From JALYYC01 sp039922495 (GTDB taxonomy: Bacteria; Chloroflexota; Dormibacteria; CF-121), in the NCBI GenBank assembly GCA_039922495.1, contig JBDTEO010000028.1, forward strand, positions 1 to 64,000: a stretch of 64,000 bases of DNA, in the 5' to 3' direction. Within the stretch, counting starts at the first letter, position 1. The number at the start of each line of letters is the position of its first letter. The position numbers and the translations under genes were made by a program. Under the pieces are notes generated by a model. That model was not told where the DNA came from. It did no database searches and saw nothing but the letters and a program-made list of their open reading frames with translations. Below, one piece after another: positions 50,424 to 59,690 of the stretch.

Positions 50424-51908
50424 GTGGCGAAGCTGCTGATCGCCGGCTTTGCGCTGCTCGCGCTCGCCTGGGTCTTTACGAACCCACCCGGCGCCGGCCC
50501 CGATGAAGCCGCGAACTACATCAAGGCGGTCGCGGTCGGCCAGGGCGATTTACTCGGCGCCAAGAACGGCCCTCCCCCCACCCAGGCCGTCGTGACCCTC
50601 ACCACCAACGCGCTGCGCGCCGAGTGGGCCAAGTCGACCACACGCTGGCTGCGCGTGCCGGGCACCCTCGCCCCCGCTGGTTTCACTGTCGGTGATGGAA
50701 CGTCGCCCAGACAGCCGAGCTACGTCGGCACCTACCAGCCCTTCATGTACCTCCTGCCCGGGCTGGCCACCCGCCTCGCCCCCGACCCGATCACGGCCGT
50801 CATCCTGGCGCGGCTCGTGACCGCACTCATCTGCCTCGGCCTGCTCGCCACCGCCGCCTGGCTGCTCTGGATGCCGGGCCACGCCGGCCTGCCCCTGACC
50901 GGGCTCGTGTTGGCCATCACCCCGCTGGTCGTCTTCCTTAGCGCGGTGGTCTCCGCGAGTGGATTCGAGATCTGCGCCGGCATCTGCACCTTCGCCGCCA
51001 TCATTCGCATCGCCCGACCGCAGGCGCCTACCCGCGCCGTTTTCGTCGCGCTTGCGGTGGCCGGCGTTGTGCTCGCCCTCAGCCGTCCCCTGGGCGTCAT
51101 CTGGCTCGGCCTCGACCTGGCGCTGCTCGTCATCCTCACCGGGCCCCGCCGGCTTCTCGCCAACGTGAACACCGCCGGCGGCGCGCCCCGGGTCGCCGCC
51201 CTCGCGCTCGCCGCGGCCGCCTCGCTCGGCGTCGCCTGGGAGCTCGCCGTCGAGCCCCACCACCACACCACCGTCGCGGAAATCCTCTACTACCTTCCCC
51301 GCGCCGTCGCCCTGCTCCCGCTCGACCTCAAGCAGGGCATCGGCATCTTCGGCTGGCTCGACACCTGGATGCCCGCCGGCGCCTACGTCCTGTGGACGGC
51401 AATCATGACCGCGCTCCTGGTCGTCGCGCTGGTCGTCGCCACTCGCCGGCAGCGCCTGCTGCTCGGTCTCCTCGCGCTGACGACCCTCGGCGTGGCGCTC
51501 GTCGTCGGCGCGGTCATCATCATGCCGATCGGCGGCTCGGCGCTCCAGGCTCGCTACTTCCTCGCGTTTGCCGTGACCGTCCCGCTCTACACCGGCGAGG
51601 TCATCGCCAGCAACGCCCACCGCCTGCGCCGGTTAAGGCCGGCCCAGCTCGTGGGCGGCGTCATCGCCGTGGCCGCTGTCCTCCAGGGCATTGGCTTGGT
51701 CGTCAATCTCATCACCTTCAGCGGCGACCTCCCCGACTACGCCCGCGTCTTCAGTCCTGGCGGCGTTTGGTCCCCGCCCGGCCATACAAGCCTCTGGCTC
51801 GCCCTCGGCCTGGGCGGCTGCCTGCTGCTGCTCGCGGCGGGTGCCGCCGCCTTCCGCAAGCCCACCGGCCGGCCGGCCACCGCCGCGACCAATTCGGTCG
51901 CCGCCTGA
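50424..51908 (+). CDS. DUF2142 polytopic membrane protein
   Basis: A 494-residue protein with about ten membrane helices. The first loop has the DUF2142 mark PPGAGPDEAANYIKAVAVG, with the acidic pair typical of C-type membrane glycosyltransferases. Later loops include YVGTYQPFMYLLPGL and the late GGSALQARYFLAFAV motif. DUF2142 proteins are thought to transfer sugars from lipid carriers. The GTG start at 50424 has no clear ribosome site. Beside two UGM-like flavoenzymes it suggests envelope glycan synthesis. Confidence 0.88.
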   Translation: MAKLLIAGFALLALAWVFTNPPGAGPDEAANYIKAVAVGQGDLLGAKNGPPPTQAVVTLTTNALRAEWAKSTTRWLRVPGTLAPAGFTVGDGTSPRQPSYVGTYQPFMYLLPGLATRLAPDPITAVILARLVTALICLGLLATAAWLLWMPGHAGLPLTGLVLAITPLVVFLSAVVSASGFEICAGICTFAAIIRIARPQAPTRAVFVALAVAGVVLALSRPLGVIWLGLDLALLVILTGPRRLLANVNTAGGAPRVAALALAAAASLGVAWELAVEPHHHTTVAEILYYLPRAVALLPLDLKQGIGIFGWLDTWMPAGAYVLWTAIMTALLVVALVVATRRQRLLLGLLALTTLGVALVVGAVIIMPIGGSALQARYFLAFAVTVPLYTGEVIASNAHRLRRLRPAQLVGGVIAVAAVLQGIGLVVNLITFSGDLPDYARVFSPGGVWSPPGHTSLWLALGLGGCLLLLAAGAAAFRKPTGRPATAATNSVAA

Positions 51909-51943
51909 CCACGACCGTGCCATCCTCTCGTACCATTCCTGCC

Positions 51944-53806
51944 GTGGCCCATCCATTTCTCCAGCGCCTGCGGCGCGGCCCCCTGCTGGGCGACGGCGCC
52001 ATGGGCACCCAGCTCCACACCCGCGGCGTCAGCTTCGAGCGCTCCTTCGATGAGCTCAACCTGACCGAGCCGCGCATCGTCGAGGAGATCCACCGCGCCT
52101 ACATCACGGCCGGCGCCGAGCTGATCGAGACCAACACCTTCGGCGCCAACCGCTTCAAGCTCGCCCGCCACGGCCTCGAAGCGAAGGTCCGCGAGATCAA
52201 TCTCCGCGCGGTCAAGCTGGCGCGGGAGGCACGCGAGATCGCCGGCGAGGCGACCTTCCTGGCCGGCTCCGTGGGACCGATCGGCCAGCAGCTCGCGCCG
52301 ATTGGCCGCATCAGCCTGGCCCAGGCCCAGGCCGCCTTCCAGGAACAGATCGAGGGATTGCTCGAGGGCGGCGCCGATCTTTTCGTGCTCGAAACCTTTA
52401 CCAATCTGCCGGAGCTGCTCGCGGCCGTCGCCGCGGCCCGGGCGGTGAGCGACCTTCCGGTCGTCGCCCAGATGACCTTCGCCGAAGACGGCCTCACCCT
52501 CAGCGCCGAGGAACCATCCCAGGTGGTCCAGGCGCTCGAGCGCGCGGGCGTCGACGTCATCGGCGTCAACTGCGGCGTCGGCCCGCAGGTCGCCCTCCAG
52601 GTGCTCGAGACCATGCGGCCCCTGACCAAACTTCCGCTCTCCGGCCAGCCCAACGCCGGACTCCCGGCGCGGGTCGAAGGTCGCTTCTTCTATTTCGCGA
52701 CGCCGGAATACTTCGGCACCTTCGCCCGCCAGGCGGCCGACCTCGGCATCGCCTACATCGGCGGCTGCTGCGGCACCACGCCGGCGCACATCGCCGCGAT
52801 GCGGGCCGCGCTGCGTCCGGAGACGAAGACCGCACGATCGAGGCCGGCCCCTGCCCCGACCGCGGTCAGCATCGACCTCACCCCGGCTGACCAGCTGCCA
52901 CCCACCCCGTTTGCCCAGCGGTTGCGCGACGGCGCCTTCGTGGTCAGCGTCGAGATCGACCCGCCGCGCGGCCTCAATCCCGCCAAATGCATTACCGGCG
53001 CGCAGCTGATCAAGGACGCCGGCGCCGATGCCATCAACATCGGCGACAGCCCGATGGCGCGGGTCCGGATGAGCGCCCTGTCGCTGGCCTTGATGATCCA
53101 GGCGCAGGTCGGCATCGATACGTTGATCCACTTCACCTCACGCGACAAGAACCTGATGGCGCTCCAGGCGGAGCTGATCGGCGCCCACGCGCTCGGGATT
53201 CGCAACATCATCGCCCTCACCGGCGACCCGCCGCGGATCGGCGACTATCCCTCGGCGACTGGCGTCTGGGACGTCGACTCCATCGGCCTGATCAAAGTCC
53301 TCGAGCGCCTCAACGAGGGCTACGACTGGCTCGGCACCTCGATCGGCAAGCCCGCGGCCTTCACCATCGCCTGCGCCGTCAACCCCACCGCCGAGGACCT
53401 CGACCAGGAAATTGCCCGTTTCAAGCAGAAGATCGAGGCCGGCGCGCACGTCGCCATGTCGCAACCGCTGTACGACCGCGAAACCCTCGAGCGGTTCTTC
53501 GAGAAGACCGGGCCCATCCCGATCCCGTTCCTGCTCGGTGTCCTGCCGTTGCAGTCGTCGCGCCATGCCGAGTTCATGCACAACGAGGTCCCCGGCATCG
53601 TCGTCCCCCAGGCTCTGCGCGACCGGATGCGCAACGCCGGCGAGAGCGGTATCGCCGAAGGCCTGCAGCAATCGCGCGACCTCCTGGAGGAGACGAAAGA
53701 CATGGTCCAGGGCGTCTACCTGATGCCGTCGTTCGGCCGCTACGAGGTGGTCGCCGAGCTCGTCCGCTGGCTCCGGGAACAGCCGGTCCCTGCCCGCCAC
53801 CGCTAA
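51944..53806 (+). CDS. Bifunctional homocysteine S-methyltransferase / methylenetetrahydrofolate reductase
   Basis: A 620-residue fusion like YitJ. Residues 1-300 form the homocysteine methyltransferase barrel: LLGDGAMGTQLHTRG, ETNTFGANR, and the zinc Cys in GVNCGVGP and GGCCGTTP. After a Pro/Ala linker, residues 320-620 are the MTHFR barrel: VVSVEIDPPRGLNPAK, FTSRDKNLMALQAEL, ALTGDPPRIGDYP and AMSQPLYDRETLERFF. It would use 5-methyl-THF made by one half to methylate homocysteine in the other, or supply methionine from another donor. The GTG at 51944 fits the family start; a GTG at 51917 is possible. Confidence 0.93.
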   Translation: MAHPFLQRLRRGPLLGDGAMGTQLHTRGVSFERSFDELNLTEPRIVEEIHRAYITAGAELIETNTFGANRFKLARHGLEAKVREINLRAVKLAREAREIAGEATFLAGSVGPIGQQLAPIGRISLAQAQAAFQEQIEGLLEGGADLFVLETFTNLPELLAAVAAARAVSDLPVVAQMTFAEDGLTLSAEEPSQVVQALERAGVDVIGVNCGVGPQVALQVLETMRPLTKLPLSGQPNAGLPARVEGRFFYFATPEYFGTFARQAADLGIAYIGGCCGTTPAHIAAMRAALRPETKTARSRPAPAPTAVSIDLTPADQLPPTPFAQRLRDGAFVVSVEIDPPRGLNPAKCITGAQLIKDAGADAINIGDSPMARVRMSALSLALMIQAQVGIDTLIHFTSRDKNLMALQAELIGAHALGIRNIIALTGDPPRIGDYPSATGVWDVDSIGLIKVLERLNEGYDWLGTSIGKPAAFTIACAVNPTAEDLDQEIARFKQKIEAGAHVAMSQPLYDRETLERFFEKTGPIPIPFLLGVLPLQSSRHAEFMHNEVPGIVVPQALRDRMRNAGESGIAEGLQQSRDLLEETKDMVQGVYLMPSFGRYEVVAELVRWLREQPVPARHR

Positions 53807-53840
53807 CCGATGCAGACCAGCGTGCGCGACCACGCTCCGC

Positions 53841-53869
53841 ATACTACTACATATTTGTATATGTGTCAA
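53841..53869 (-). promoter_or_regulatory. Promoter-like element with a perfect dyad
   Basis: On the minus strand TTGACA (53869-53864) and TAGTAT (53846-53841) are 17 bases apart, and 24 of 29 bases match the RadC promoter. The spacer contains a perfect dyad, ACATAT-ACAA-ATATGT. As a promoter it would point into the 3' end of the methyltransferase gene, where I see no minus-strand gene. As a symmetric operator it could instead control the MFS gene that starts at 53908. Confidence 0.55.
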
Positions 53870-53907
53870 GACAACCGATCGAGCGCGCCCCCAGTGACCA
53901 CCACCGC

Positions 53908-55383
53908 GTGAGCACCACGCCCGTGAGCGCCAGCCTGGAACCGCGCGCCCGCCTCGGCACCGGCCGCCTCGCGGCCATCAACGCCTTCTGGTTCGGGGGC
54001 GGTGCCCACTGGCAGCCGATCTACATCTCCCTGATTCCGGTCGGCGCCGGCTTGATCGCGAAATCCAACGCTGACCTTCTGATCGGCCGCGTCACCGCGG
54101 CGGGCGGCGTCTTCGCCCTCCTGACACCGATCGTGGTCGGCTGGCTCAGCGACCGCACCGTTTCCCGCTGGGGCCGGCGGCGCCCCTGGATGGTGGCCGG
54201 CACCATCATCAATATCGTCGGACTCGGCCTGCTCGCGCTCGCCGGCGGACCACTGGCCCTGGTCGGCGCCTACCTGGTCGTCCAGCTGTCCAACAACGCC
54301 TCGGGTGCTGCCTACACCGGGGTCATCCCCGATGTCGTCCCGGCCGGGGATCGCGGCCGCGCCTCCGGCCTACTCGGCCTGATGAACCAGCTCGGCACCG
54401 TGGTCGGGGTGGGGTTGGTCGGCGTCGCCTTCGGCATCTTCGGCGACACCCGCGCCGGCCTGCTGGCCGGCTACGGCATCGTGGCCGTGATCCTCGCCGT
54501 CACCCTGCTGATCAGCGTCGTCGCCATCAAGGAGCCGCCAACTGTGCCGCGCGCGCCGGCGCCTCGGCACGCGAATCCGCCCAATGCCGCCGCCATCATC
54601 TGCGCCGCCACCTTCGTCATCGCCGTCATCGCGCTTCTCGCGCTCCTCCTCGTCCCGCTCGGCGCGCTCCTCTGGCCCGCGGTCGCCATCTTCGCCGTCG
54701 CCGGGTCCATCAGCGTGATCGCGGGCCTCCGCCTTCCACCCCTCCGAGCATTCTTCAGCGCCTTTCGCTCCAACGATTTCTTCTGGACCTTTGCCACGCG
54801 CGCGCTGGTCATGCTGGGCATTTTTTCCATCCTGCCCTTCATGGAGCTGTACTTCCGCGACGTCGTCGGGTCGCGCACGGCTGGCGCCGCGAGCGCCTTC
54901 TGGCTGCTCGCGGTGATCGCGGGCGCGATCATCCCCTCCGTAGTCGGCGGCGTCCTGTCGGACCGGACCGGACGGCGCAAGCTCTTCGTCTATCTGTCCA
55001 GCGGCCTGCAGGCTGTGGTCGTGTCGGTCCTCCTCTTTGGCCTGGTTCGCTCGCTCACCGTCCTCTATATCCTCGGCATCCTCTTCGGCATCGGCTATGG
55101 CGCCTACTACGCGGTCGACTGGGCGCTCGCCTGCGACGTCCTCCCCGACCGCGACCACGCGGCCGGCCGCGATATGGCGCTCTGGCACGTCGCCTTCACC
55201 TTGCCCCAGGTGCTCGGCCCTGCCATCCTCGCCGGATTCCTCCACTTCCTCAACGCCCCCGGGCACCAAGTCGCCGGCCTGCAAACAGGCAACGCCCTCG
55301 GCTTCCGCTTCATCTTCGGCAGCGCCGCACTCTGGTTCATCCTGGGGACGGTGATGGTGAGCCGAATCCGCGGCGTTCGCTAG
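53908..55383 (+). CDS. MFS transporter, sugar/cation-symporter-like
   Basis: A 491-residue transporter with about 12 helices. The family loop between helices 2 and 3 is GWLSDRTVSRWGRRRPWMVAG, and its repeat in the second half is GGVLSDRTGRRKLFVYLSSG. The layout resembles the GPH (glycoside-pentoside-hexuronide) and sucrose symporter group. The substrate is unknown. The GTG at 53908 is reported; another GTG lies five codons later. The frame is open further upstream but there it runs antiphase to the methyltransferase gene. Its stop overlaps the convergent amidotransferase by four bases. Confidence 0.88.
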   Translation: MSTTPVSASLEPRARLGTGRLAAINAFWFGGGAHWQPIYISLIPVGAGLIAKSNADLLIGRVTAAGGVFALLTPIVVGWLSDRTVSRWGRRRPWMVAGTIINIVGLGLLALAGGPLALVGAYLVVQLSNNASGAAYTGVIPDVVPAGDRGRASGLLGLMNQLGTVVGVGLVGVAFGIFGDTRAGLLAGYGIVAVILAVTLLISVVAIKEPPTVPRAPAPRHANPPNAAAIICAATFVIAVIALLALLLVPLGALLWPAVAIFAVAGSISVIAGLRLPPLRAFFSAFRSNDFFWTFATRALVMLGIFSILPFMELYFRDVVGSRTAGAASAFWLLAVIAGAIIPSVVGGVLSDRTGRRKLFVYLSSGLQAVVVSVLLFGLVRSLTVLYILGILFGIGYGAYYAVDWALACDVLPDRDHAAGRDMALWHVAFTLPQVLGPAILAGFLHFLNAPGHQVAGLQTGNALGFRFIFGSAALWFILGTVMVSRIRGVR

Positions 55384-56099
55384 GCGAGCTGGGCCTCGGA
55401 CACGTGCCGAGCAAATGCCGACAGCAACCGGCGCGACCGCGCTTGCTGCGCCTCGAGATAGAGATCTAATTCGCCTCGGATCTGGTCGGCGTTCCGCTGC
55501 CACCCGCGCTCCAGGCCGGGCTCGGCGACCCGCAACCACGCCTCGACCCCAGCCCGGTCGACCTCGAAATGGAACTGCACGCCCCACGCACTCGATCCAA
55601 ACCGGAATGCCTGGGTGGTCACTTCATCGCCCGTGGCCAGCATGGTCGCACCCTTCGGCAGCTCGAAGGTGTCCTCGTGCCATTGGAATACGCGATCACC
55701 ACTCTTGAAGCACGAGACCAATGGATCCTGCGAGCCGGCCTTTGTGATCGTCACCGGCGTGAATCCCAGCTCGCGGACCGGCGAGTGGTAGACCGTCGTG
55801 TCGAGCGCCCGCGCCAGCAGCTGAGCGCCGAGGCAGACCCCGAGCACGGGCACCCCGGCCTCCACCGCCCGCCGCAGTAACTGCCGCTGCGTCGGCAGAA
55901 AAGGATAGCGATCGCTCTCGTCAACGTTCATCTCGCCGCCGAACACCATCAGCCCGCCGATCGCCGCCAGGTCAGGCCATGACGCGCCCCGTTCGAAGGC
56001 GTCCAGCCGCTGCACCGGCAGGCCCGCCTCGGCGAACACCGCCGCGCTGATCCCCAGGCTGTCATCACGGTCGTTGCGAATGCATAGCACCGGCTTCAT
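55380..56099 (-). CDS. Class I glutamine amidotransferase-like protein
   Basis: A 239-residue amidotransferase of the GMP-synthase-like type. The triad is complete: Cys in VLGVCLGAQLLA, His and Glu in WGVQFHFEVD. Other family marks are GGLMVFGGEMNVDE and FQWHEDTFELPKGA. No synthetase domain is attached, so it may release ammonia for an unknown partner or hydrolyse gamma-glutamyl compounds such as gamma-glutamyl-putrescine. The ATG at 56099 (MKPVLCIRND) matches the family start; ATG codons at 56114 and 56111 are in frame too. Confidence 0.9.
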   Translation of the reverse strand: MKPVLCIRNDRDDSLGISAAVFAEAGLPVQRLDAFERGASWPDLAAIGGLMVFGGEMNVDESDRYPFLPTQRQLLRRAVEAGVPVLGVCLGAQLLARALDTTVYHSPVRELGFTPVTITKAGSQDPLVSCFKSGDRVFQWHEDTFELPKGATMLATGDEVTTQAFRFGSSAWGVQFHFEVDRAGVEAWLRVAEPGLERGWQRNADQIRGELDLYLEAQQARSRRLLSAFARHVSEAQLA

Positions 56100-56197
56100 G
56101 CGCGTTCGCATCATATTCGAGTCCGGCGCGATCGGCGCTCTGGGGCGCATGATGGGTCGACTCAGAATAACTTCGTGAGCCTGACGGAGGACTTCCA

Positions 56198-57097
56198 ATG
56201 AAGATCGGCATCCAGATCCCTGACTTCACCTGGCCGGGCGGCCCAGCCAGGCTCGGCAGCATGCTGGCGCAGATCGGCCGCACTGCCGACCAGGCCGGCT
56301 TCGACTCCATCTGGGTGATGGACCACTTCTGGCAGATCGGGATGGCGGGTCCGCCGGAGAAAGACATGCTCGAAGGCTACAGCGCGCTCGCCTTCATGGC
56401 CGCGGTGACCTCGAAGGCGAGGCTCGGCACGATGGTCACCGGGGCTGTCTACCGCTACCCCGGCGTGCTGGCCAAGACCGTCACCACGCTCGACGTCCTG
56501 AGCGGCGGTCGAGCCTGGCTCGGCATCGGCGCCGCCTGGAACGAGGCGGAAAGCAAGGGCCTCGGCATCCCCTTCCCGCCGATGGCGGAGCGCTTCGAGC
56601 GCCTCGAGGAGACGCTGCAGATCTGCCTGCAGATGTGGGATGGCCGGCGCGGCTCGGAGAAACCGATCAAGGGCAAGCACTACCAGCTCGACCGCCCGCT
56701 GAACTCTCCGCAATCGCTCAGCCGCCCCCATCCACCGATCCTGATCGGTGGCGGCGGCGAGAAGAAAACGCTCCGCCTGGTGGCGCAGTATGCCGACGCC
56801 TGCAACCTCTTCCCCACGCCCGAGCTGCCGCACAAGCTCGAGGTCCTGCGCGAGCATTGCCGGGCGGTGGGCCGCAACTACGATGAGATCGAGAAGACGG
56901 CCCTCTTCTCCTTCGATGTCGGCGACAACGGCGAGAAGGTCGACAAGGTGATCGGCGGCCTGCACTGGCTGAGCGGCATGGGCATTCAGACCGTGATCGG
57001 CAACATCCCGACGGTCTACACCATAAAGCAGATCGAGATCGTCGGGGAGAAGGTCATCCCCGCGGTGGCCAACCTGCAACCGAAGGTCCCCGTCTAA
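56198..57097 (+). CDS. LLM-class F420-dependent oxidoreductase (second copy)
   Basis: A 299-residue luciferase-like enzyme. It has IGIQIPDFTWPGGP, FDSIWVMDHFWQIG, GTMVTGAVYRYPGVLAK, SGGRAWLGIGAAWNEAES and HPPILIGGGGEKKTLRLVA, the usual F420 set. GGAGG lies nine bases before the ATG. It shares only the family pattern with the enzyme at 2267. It diverges from the amidotransferase gene by 98 bases. The substrate is unknown; family members reduce aldehydes, ketones or quinones. Confidence 0.92.
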   Translation: MKIGIQIPDFTWPGGPARLGSMLAQIGRTADQAGFDSIWVMDHFWQIGMAGPPEKDMLEGYSALAFMAAVTSKARLGTMVTGAVYRYPGVLAKTVTTLDVLSGGRAWLGIGAAWNEAESKGLGIPFPPMAERFERLEETLQICLQMWDGRRGSEKPIKGKHYQLDRPLNSPQSLSRPHPPILIGGGGEKKTLRLVAQYADACNLFPTPELPHKLEVLREHCRAVGRNYDEIEKTALFSFDVGDNGEKVDKVIGGLHWLSGMGIQTVIGNIPTVYTIKQIEIVGEKVIPAVANLQPKVPV

Positions 57098-57106
57098 GAA
57101 CCCTCT

Positions 57107-57135
57107 CCCTCCCCCGTTTTTTTTACGGGGGAGGG
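57107..57135. repeat. Perfect inverted repeat with a T-only loop
   Basis: CCCTCCCCCGT at 57107-57117 pairs perfectly with ACGGGGGAGGG at 57125-57135 around seven T. It lies between the convergent oxidoreductase and collagen-like genes. No T-run follows the stem, so it is not a standard terminator; it may be a dispersed palindrome or act on both strands. Confidence 0.8.
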
Positions 57136-57161
57136 CCGGGGTTGGGGCGGCCGGCGCCGCT

Positions 57162-58748
57162 CTATCGATTGGTCACGTACGGAACACAAAAGACATTGGA
57201 GCAGTGGATCGCTTTTCCGTTTCCGAGGCCCTGCATGCCAAACACGAGGGGCAGGCCGTCGACACCGGTTACCGCAGCGGTGAATCCCATCGCGCTGCCG
57301 AGCACCGTCGAGGTGGTCGCGCTCGTGCATGCGGTGTCACTGCAATGGGCCACTTTCAGCAGACCGCCGGTCGAGTCGCGATAGACGGCCAGCGCGTGCC
57401 CGTCCGCACCGAGCGTCAGCCAGAGGGACTTCCCGACATCGGCGGCCGAGTGGTCGAGCATTGTGTCAGCCCCCCCGCTACAGGCCGCGTCGTCACAGTG
57501 CAGGATGACCGCGCGCTTCGAGCTCGGGAGGAACTCTCGGCGGCCGATGAGCGCGATCCCATCATTGCCGATCGTGATCGACAGGCTGTCCGAAGCTGGC
57601 CGGCTAAGAAACCGGGAGTAGGCGGAGCAATCGGCCGTCGAGCAATGCGCGACGGACATCCCCGTGCTTCCGCCATAGGCAACCAGGCCAAGCCCGTCTG
57701 CCCCGATCGCGATCGACGAGTCGGTACTACTGCTGGTCGTCGCGGCGACGGTGGTGATCACCTTCCCATCGTTGCAATCGGCGGTGGCGCAGTGGGCAAC
57801 TTTCACCGAGCCCGCTTGCAAGGCATAGCTGATCAGCGGATTGCCGTCAGCGCCGATCGCAACCGAGATGGGCCGCACCCCCAGCGTCGAGGTCGCCGCC
57901 GCGGGATCGATCGACACGATGCCGCTGGTGCTGCAGCTCGCACTCGTGCACACGACCGCCCTCAAGGTCCCCGCGTCGTCGTAGACGACGAATGGAAATC
58001 CGTTCGACGCGATCGCGAGTGAGGGAACCGTGTTAAGGCTGTGCCCGATCTGCACCACCTGCGTCGACGTGGCGCTGGCGCACAGGCTGTCGTGGCAGTG
58101 CGAGACCCAGATGCCGCGTCCTGCGCTAGTCGAGGTGTTGGCCCACGCCAGCACCGGGAAGCCGTCCGTCCCGATCGCCACCGACGCGTTATCGCCCGCG
58201 AAGTCATCGTGGGTGACGAAGCCAGGCCGCGCGATCCCCGTCCCAGCTGGTCCTGGCGGTCCCGGCGGTCCAGCCGCTCCCGCGGGACCCGCCGCTCCAT
58301 CAGCCCCGGCAGGACCCTGCGCACCGGCCGGCCCCTGCGCACCGGCCGGCCCCTGCGCACCTGCCGGCCCCGGTGCCCCGTCCGCCCCGGCCGGGCCGGT
58401 TGGCCCCGTCGCGCCGGCGTCACCCTTCGCACCCGGCGGCCCCTGCGGCCCGGTTGCGCCGGTGTCACCATTGGCGCCCTGCGGCCCTTGCGGGCCCGCT
58501 GGCCCCGCGGGTCCCTGCGGTCCGACCTGGTTCCAGTTGATCGCGACCTCGTGATTGCGACAACTCGCCGGGTCGTCCACGATCCGGACGTTCCCGTTGG
58601 TGTCGTTGTAACAGGCGTTTATGACCCCATTCGCCGCCGGAATGCTGGCCAGTGCCACCGATCCGGCCACCACCACGAGGCCAGTCCCGACCGCCGCGGC
58701 CCAGGAAATACGCCGAACCTTCTGCGCTACCAGCATCATCCGATTCAT
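57162..58748 (-). CDS. Collagen-like protein with a seven-repeat beta-propeller
   Basis: A 528-residue exported protein. A signal segment (about 12-35) is followed by a small domain with two Cys (VINACYNDTNGNVRIVDDP, then SCRNHEV) and NWNQVGPQGP. A collagen-like stretch of 31 Gly-X-Y triplets covers about 76-168. The C-terminal part has seven repeats with IAIGADG-type cores, each ending HC-x4-C or similar, as expected for a seven-bladed propeller with one disulfide per blade. GAGGAGG lies six bases before the ATG at 58748. It is probably a trimeric surface stalk with a binding head. The ligand is unknown. Confidence 0.88.
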   Translation of the reverse strand: MNRMMLVAQKVRRISWAAAVGTGLVVVAGSVALASIPAANGVINACYNDTNGNVRIVDDPASCRNHEVAINWNQVGPQGPAGPAGPQGPQGANGDTGATGPQGPPGAKGDAGATGPTGPAGADGAPGPAGAQGPAGAQGPAGAQGPAGADGAAGPAGAAGPPGPPGPAGTGIARPGFVTHDDFAGDNASVAIGTDGFPVLAWANTSTSAGRGIWVSHCHDSLCASATSTQVVQIGHSLNTVPSLAIASNGFPFVVYDDAGTLRAVVCTSASCSTSGIVSIDPAAATSTLGVRPISVAIGADGNPLISYALQAGSVKVAHCATADCNDGKVITTVAATTSSSTDSSIAIGADGLGLVAYGGSTGMSVAHCSTADCSAYSRFLSRPASDSLSITIGNDGIALIGRREFLPSSKRAVILHCDDAACSGGADTMLDHSAADVGKSLWLTLGADGHALAVYRDSTGGLLKVAHCSDTACTSATTSTVLGSAMGFTAAVTGVDGLPLVFGMQGLGNGKAIHCSNVFCVPYVTNR

Positions 58749-58837
58749 CCCCAACCTCCTCAGAACCTGAACACCGGGCAAAAATCCACGTGGTTCGTCC
58801 AGTCAGTGGCGACGGTAGCGCGGAAACGCCGCCGTTC

Positions 58838-58937
58838 GCTTGAGGGAAACCCCTTGATTTCCGTCTTGCCACCTAGCCACCGCCCATGGCATGGAGTGAT
58901 GCTGGCCGGACGTGACGCCTGGGGCGCGCGCATCGCG
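58838..58937 (+). pseudogene. Decayed copy of the LuxR ATPase promoter and first codons
   Basis: This stretch closely matches the sequence at 59665-59764, which is the promoter and first codons of the LuxR-type ATPase. Shared blocks are GGGAAACCCCTTGATT and GTCTTGCCACC. The translation MLAGRDAWGARI parallels VLLGRDVECARI. After about 14 codons the match ends. The copy's -10 is degraded (TGGCAT) and its spacer is 15 instead of 17. The rest of the 354-base gap 58749-59102 shows no gene. It is either the stump of a deleted paralogue or a copied regulatory cassette. Confidence 0.6.
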
Positions 58938-59102
58938 CCCACGGCGAACCCGACAGGATTCTTATCACAGGCGTCGCTTGCCCACCCTGCAGCAGGGCCT
59001 GGCCGTGGCCGGACTCACTGACCGGGGGGTCCGGCCCACTGCCTCTAAGAGACCGGTAAAAATAGGCCGAACGGACTACCTCAACAGCCCCCGGCAGCAG
59101 CG

Positions 59103-59414
59103 ATGATGCCTGCCGTGCCCCCTGAAACCGGAACCGCTCGAGTCCTCCTGATCGCGGACGATCCCCTGCTGCGGGAGCAGTACGCGCGAGCGCTCGAGGC
59201 CCATGCCTACATCGTCCGTCAGGCCGCCTGCTTTACCGACACGCTGCAGAGCCCGATGGTCAATCCGGACGTCATCGTGCTTTGCGAACTGGCCGTGCTC
59301 GCGCACCCGGGCCAGGCCACCCATGTGATCCGGATCACGCAGGGCACGTCGCCGGCGGCGCTGGTCCGCGAGGTGCACCGAGGGTGGCCCTGCGGGCCAC
59401 CCTCGGGGCCATGA
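59103..59414 (+). CDS. Degenerate receiver-like protein
   Basis: A 103-residue protein with a receiver-type start, ARVLLIADDPLLREQYARAL, and a second strand DVIVLCELAVL where the phosphorylation Asp is replaced (LCE). It ends early, without the last helix and the conserved Lys, in EVHRGWPCGPPSGP. It may be a truncated pseudo-receiver or a pseudogene. ATG at 59103 follows a weak site. It lies between the decayed LuxR copy and the intact LuxR ATPase gene, so it may belong to that regulatory cluster. Confidence 0.6.
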   Translation: MMPAVPPETGTARVLLIADDPLLREQYARALEAHAYIVRQAACFTDTLQSPMVNPDVIVLCELAVLAHPGQATHVIRITQGTSPAALVREVHRGWPCGPPSGP

Positions 59415-59690
59415 CCGCCCAGGCCGCCTGACCCGCGCCCGGTCAACGAAACCGCGGCGCTGACCGAGCTCGCGGCCGTAGGCAGGCTGGGCAAGCGGCA
59501 GGATTGCGGCAATGGCGAGCGCGCCGATGATGGCTCAGGCCCGCCCAAGCGTTCTAAGCAGGCGCGATGGATGGGAACGACGACCTCGAATCAGCTGCAT
59601 GCGTGAACCCTCCAGGGGCGCGTGAATATTCGCTCGTCGCGCTAGCGGCCACTCCGCCGCGTCGCTTGGGGGAAACCCCTTGATTGTGTC
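59415..59690. other. Intergenic stretch before the LuxR ATPase promoter
   Basis: No intact gene is visible on either strand. On the minus strand GGAGGG and an ATG at 59600 start a 22-residue frame ending at a TGA (59537), and beyond that stop the same frame reads IIGALAIAAILPLAQPAYG, which looks like a signal peptide core. This may be a broken gene for a small exported protein, or chance. Confidence 0.35.

Noticed and set aside
53138..53869. Minus-strand gene driven by the promoter-like element at 53841-53869
   Set aside because: The frame is antisense to the methyltransferase/MTHFR gene and has the composition of a shadow.
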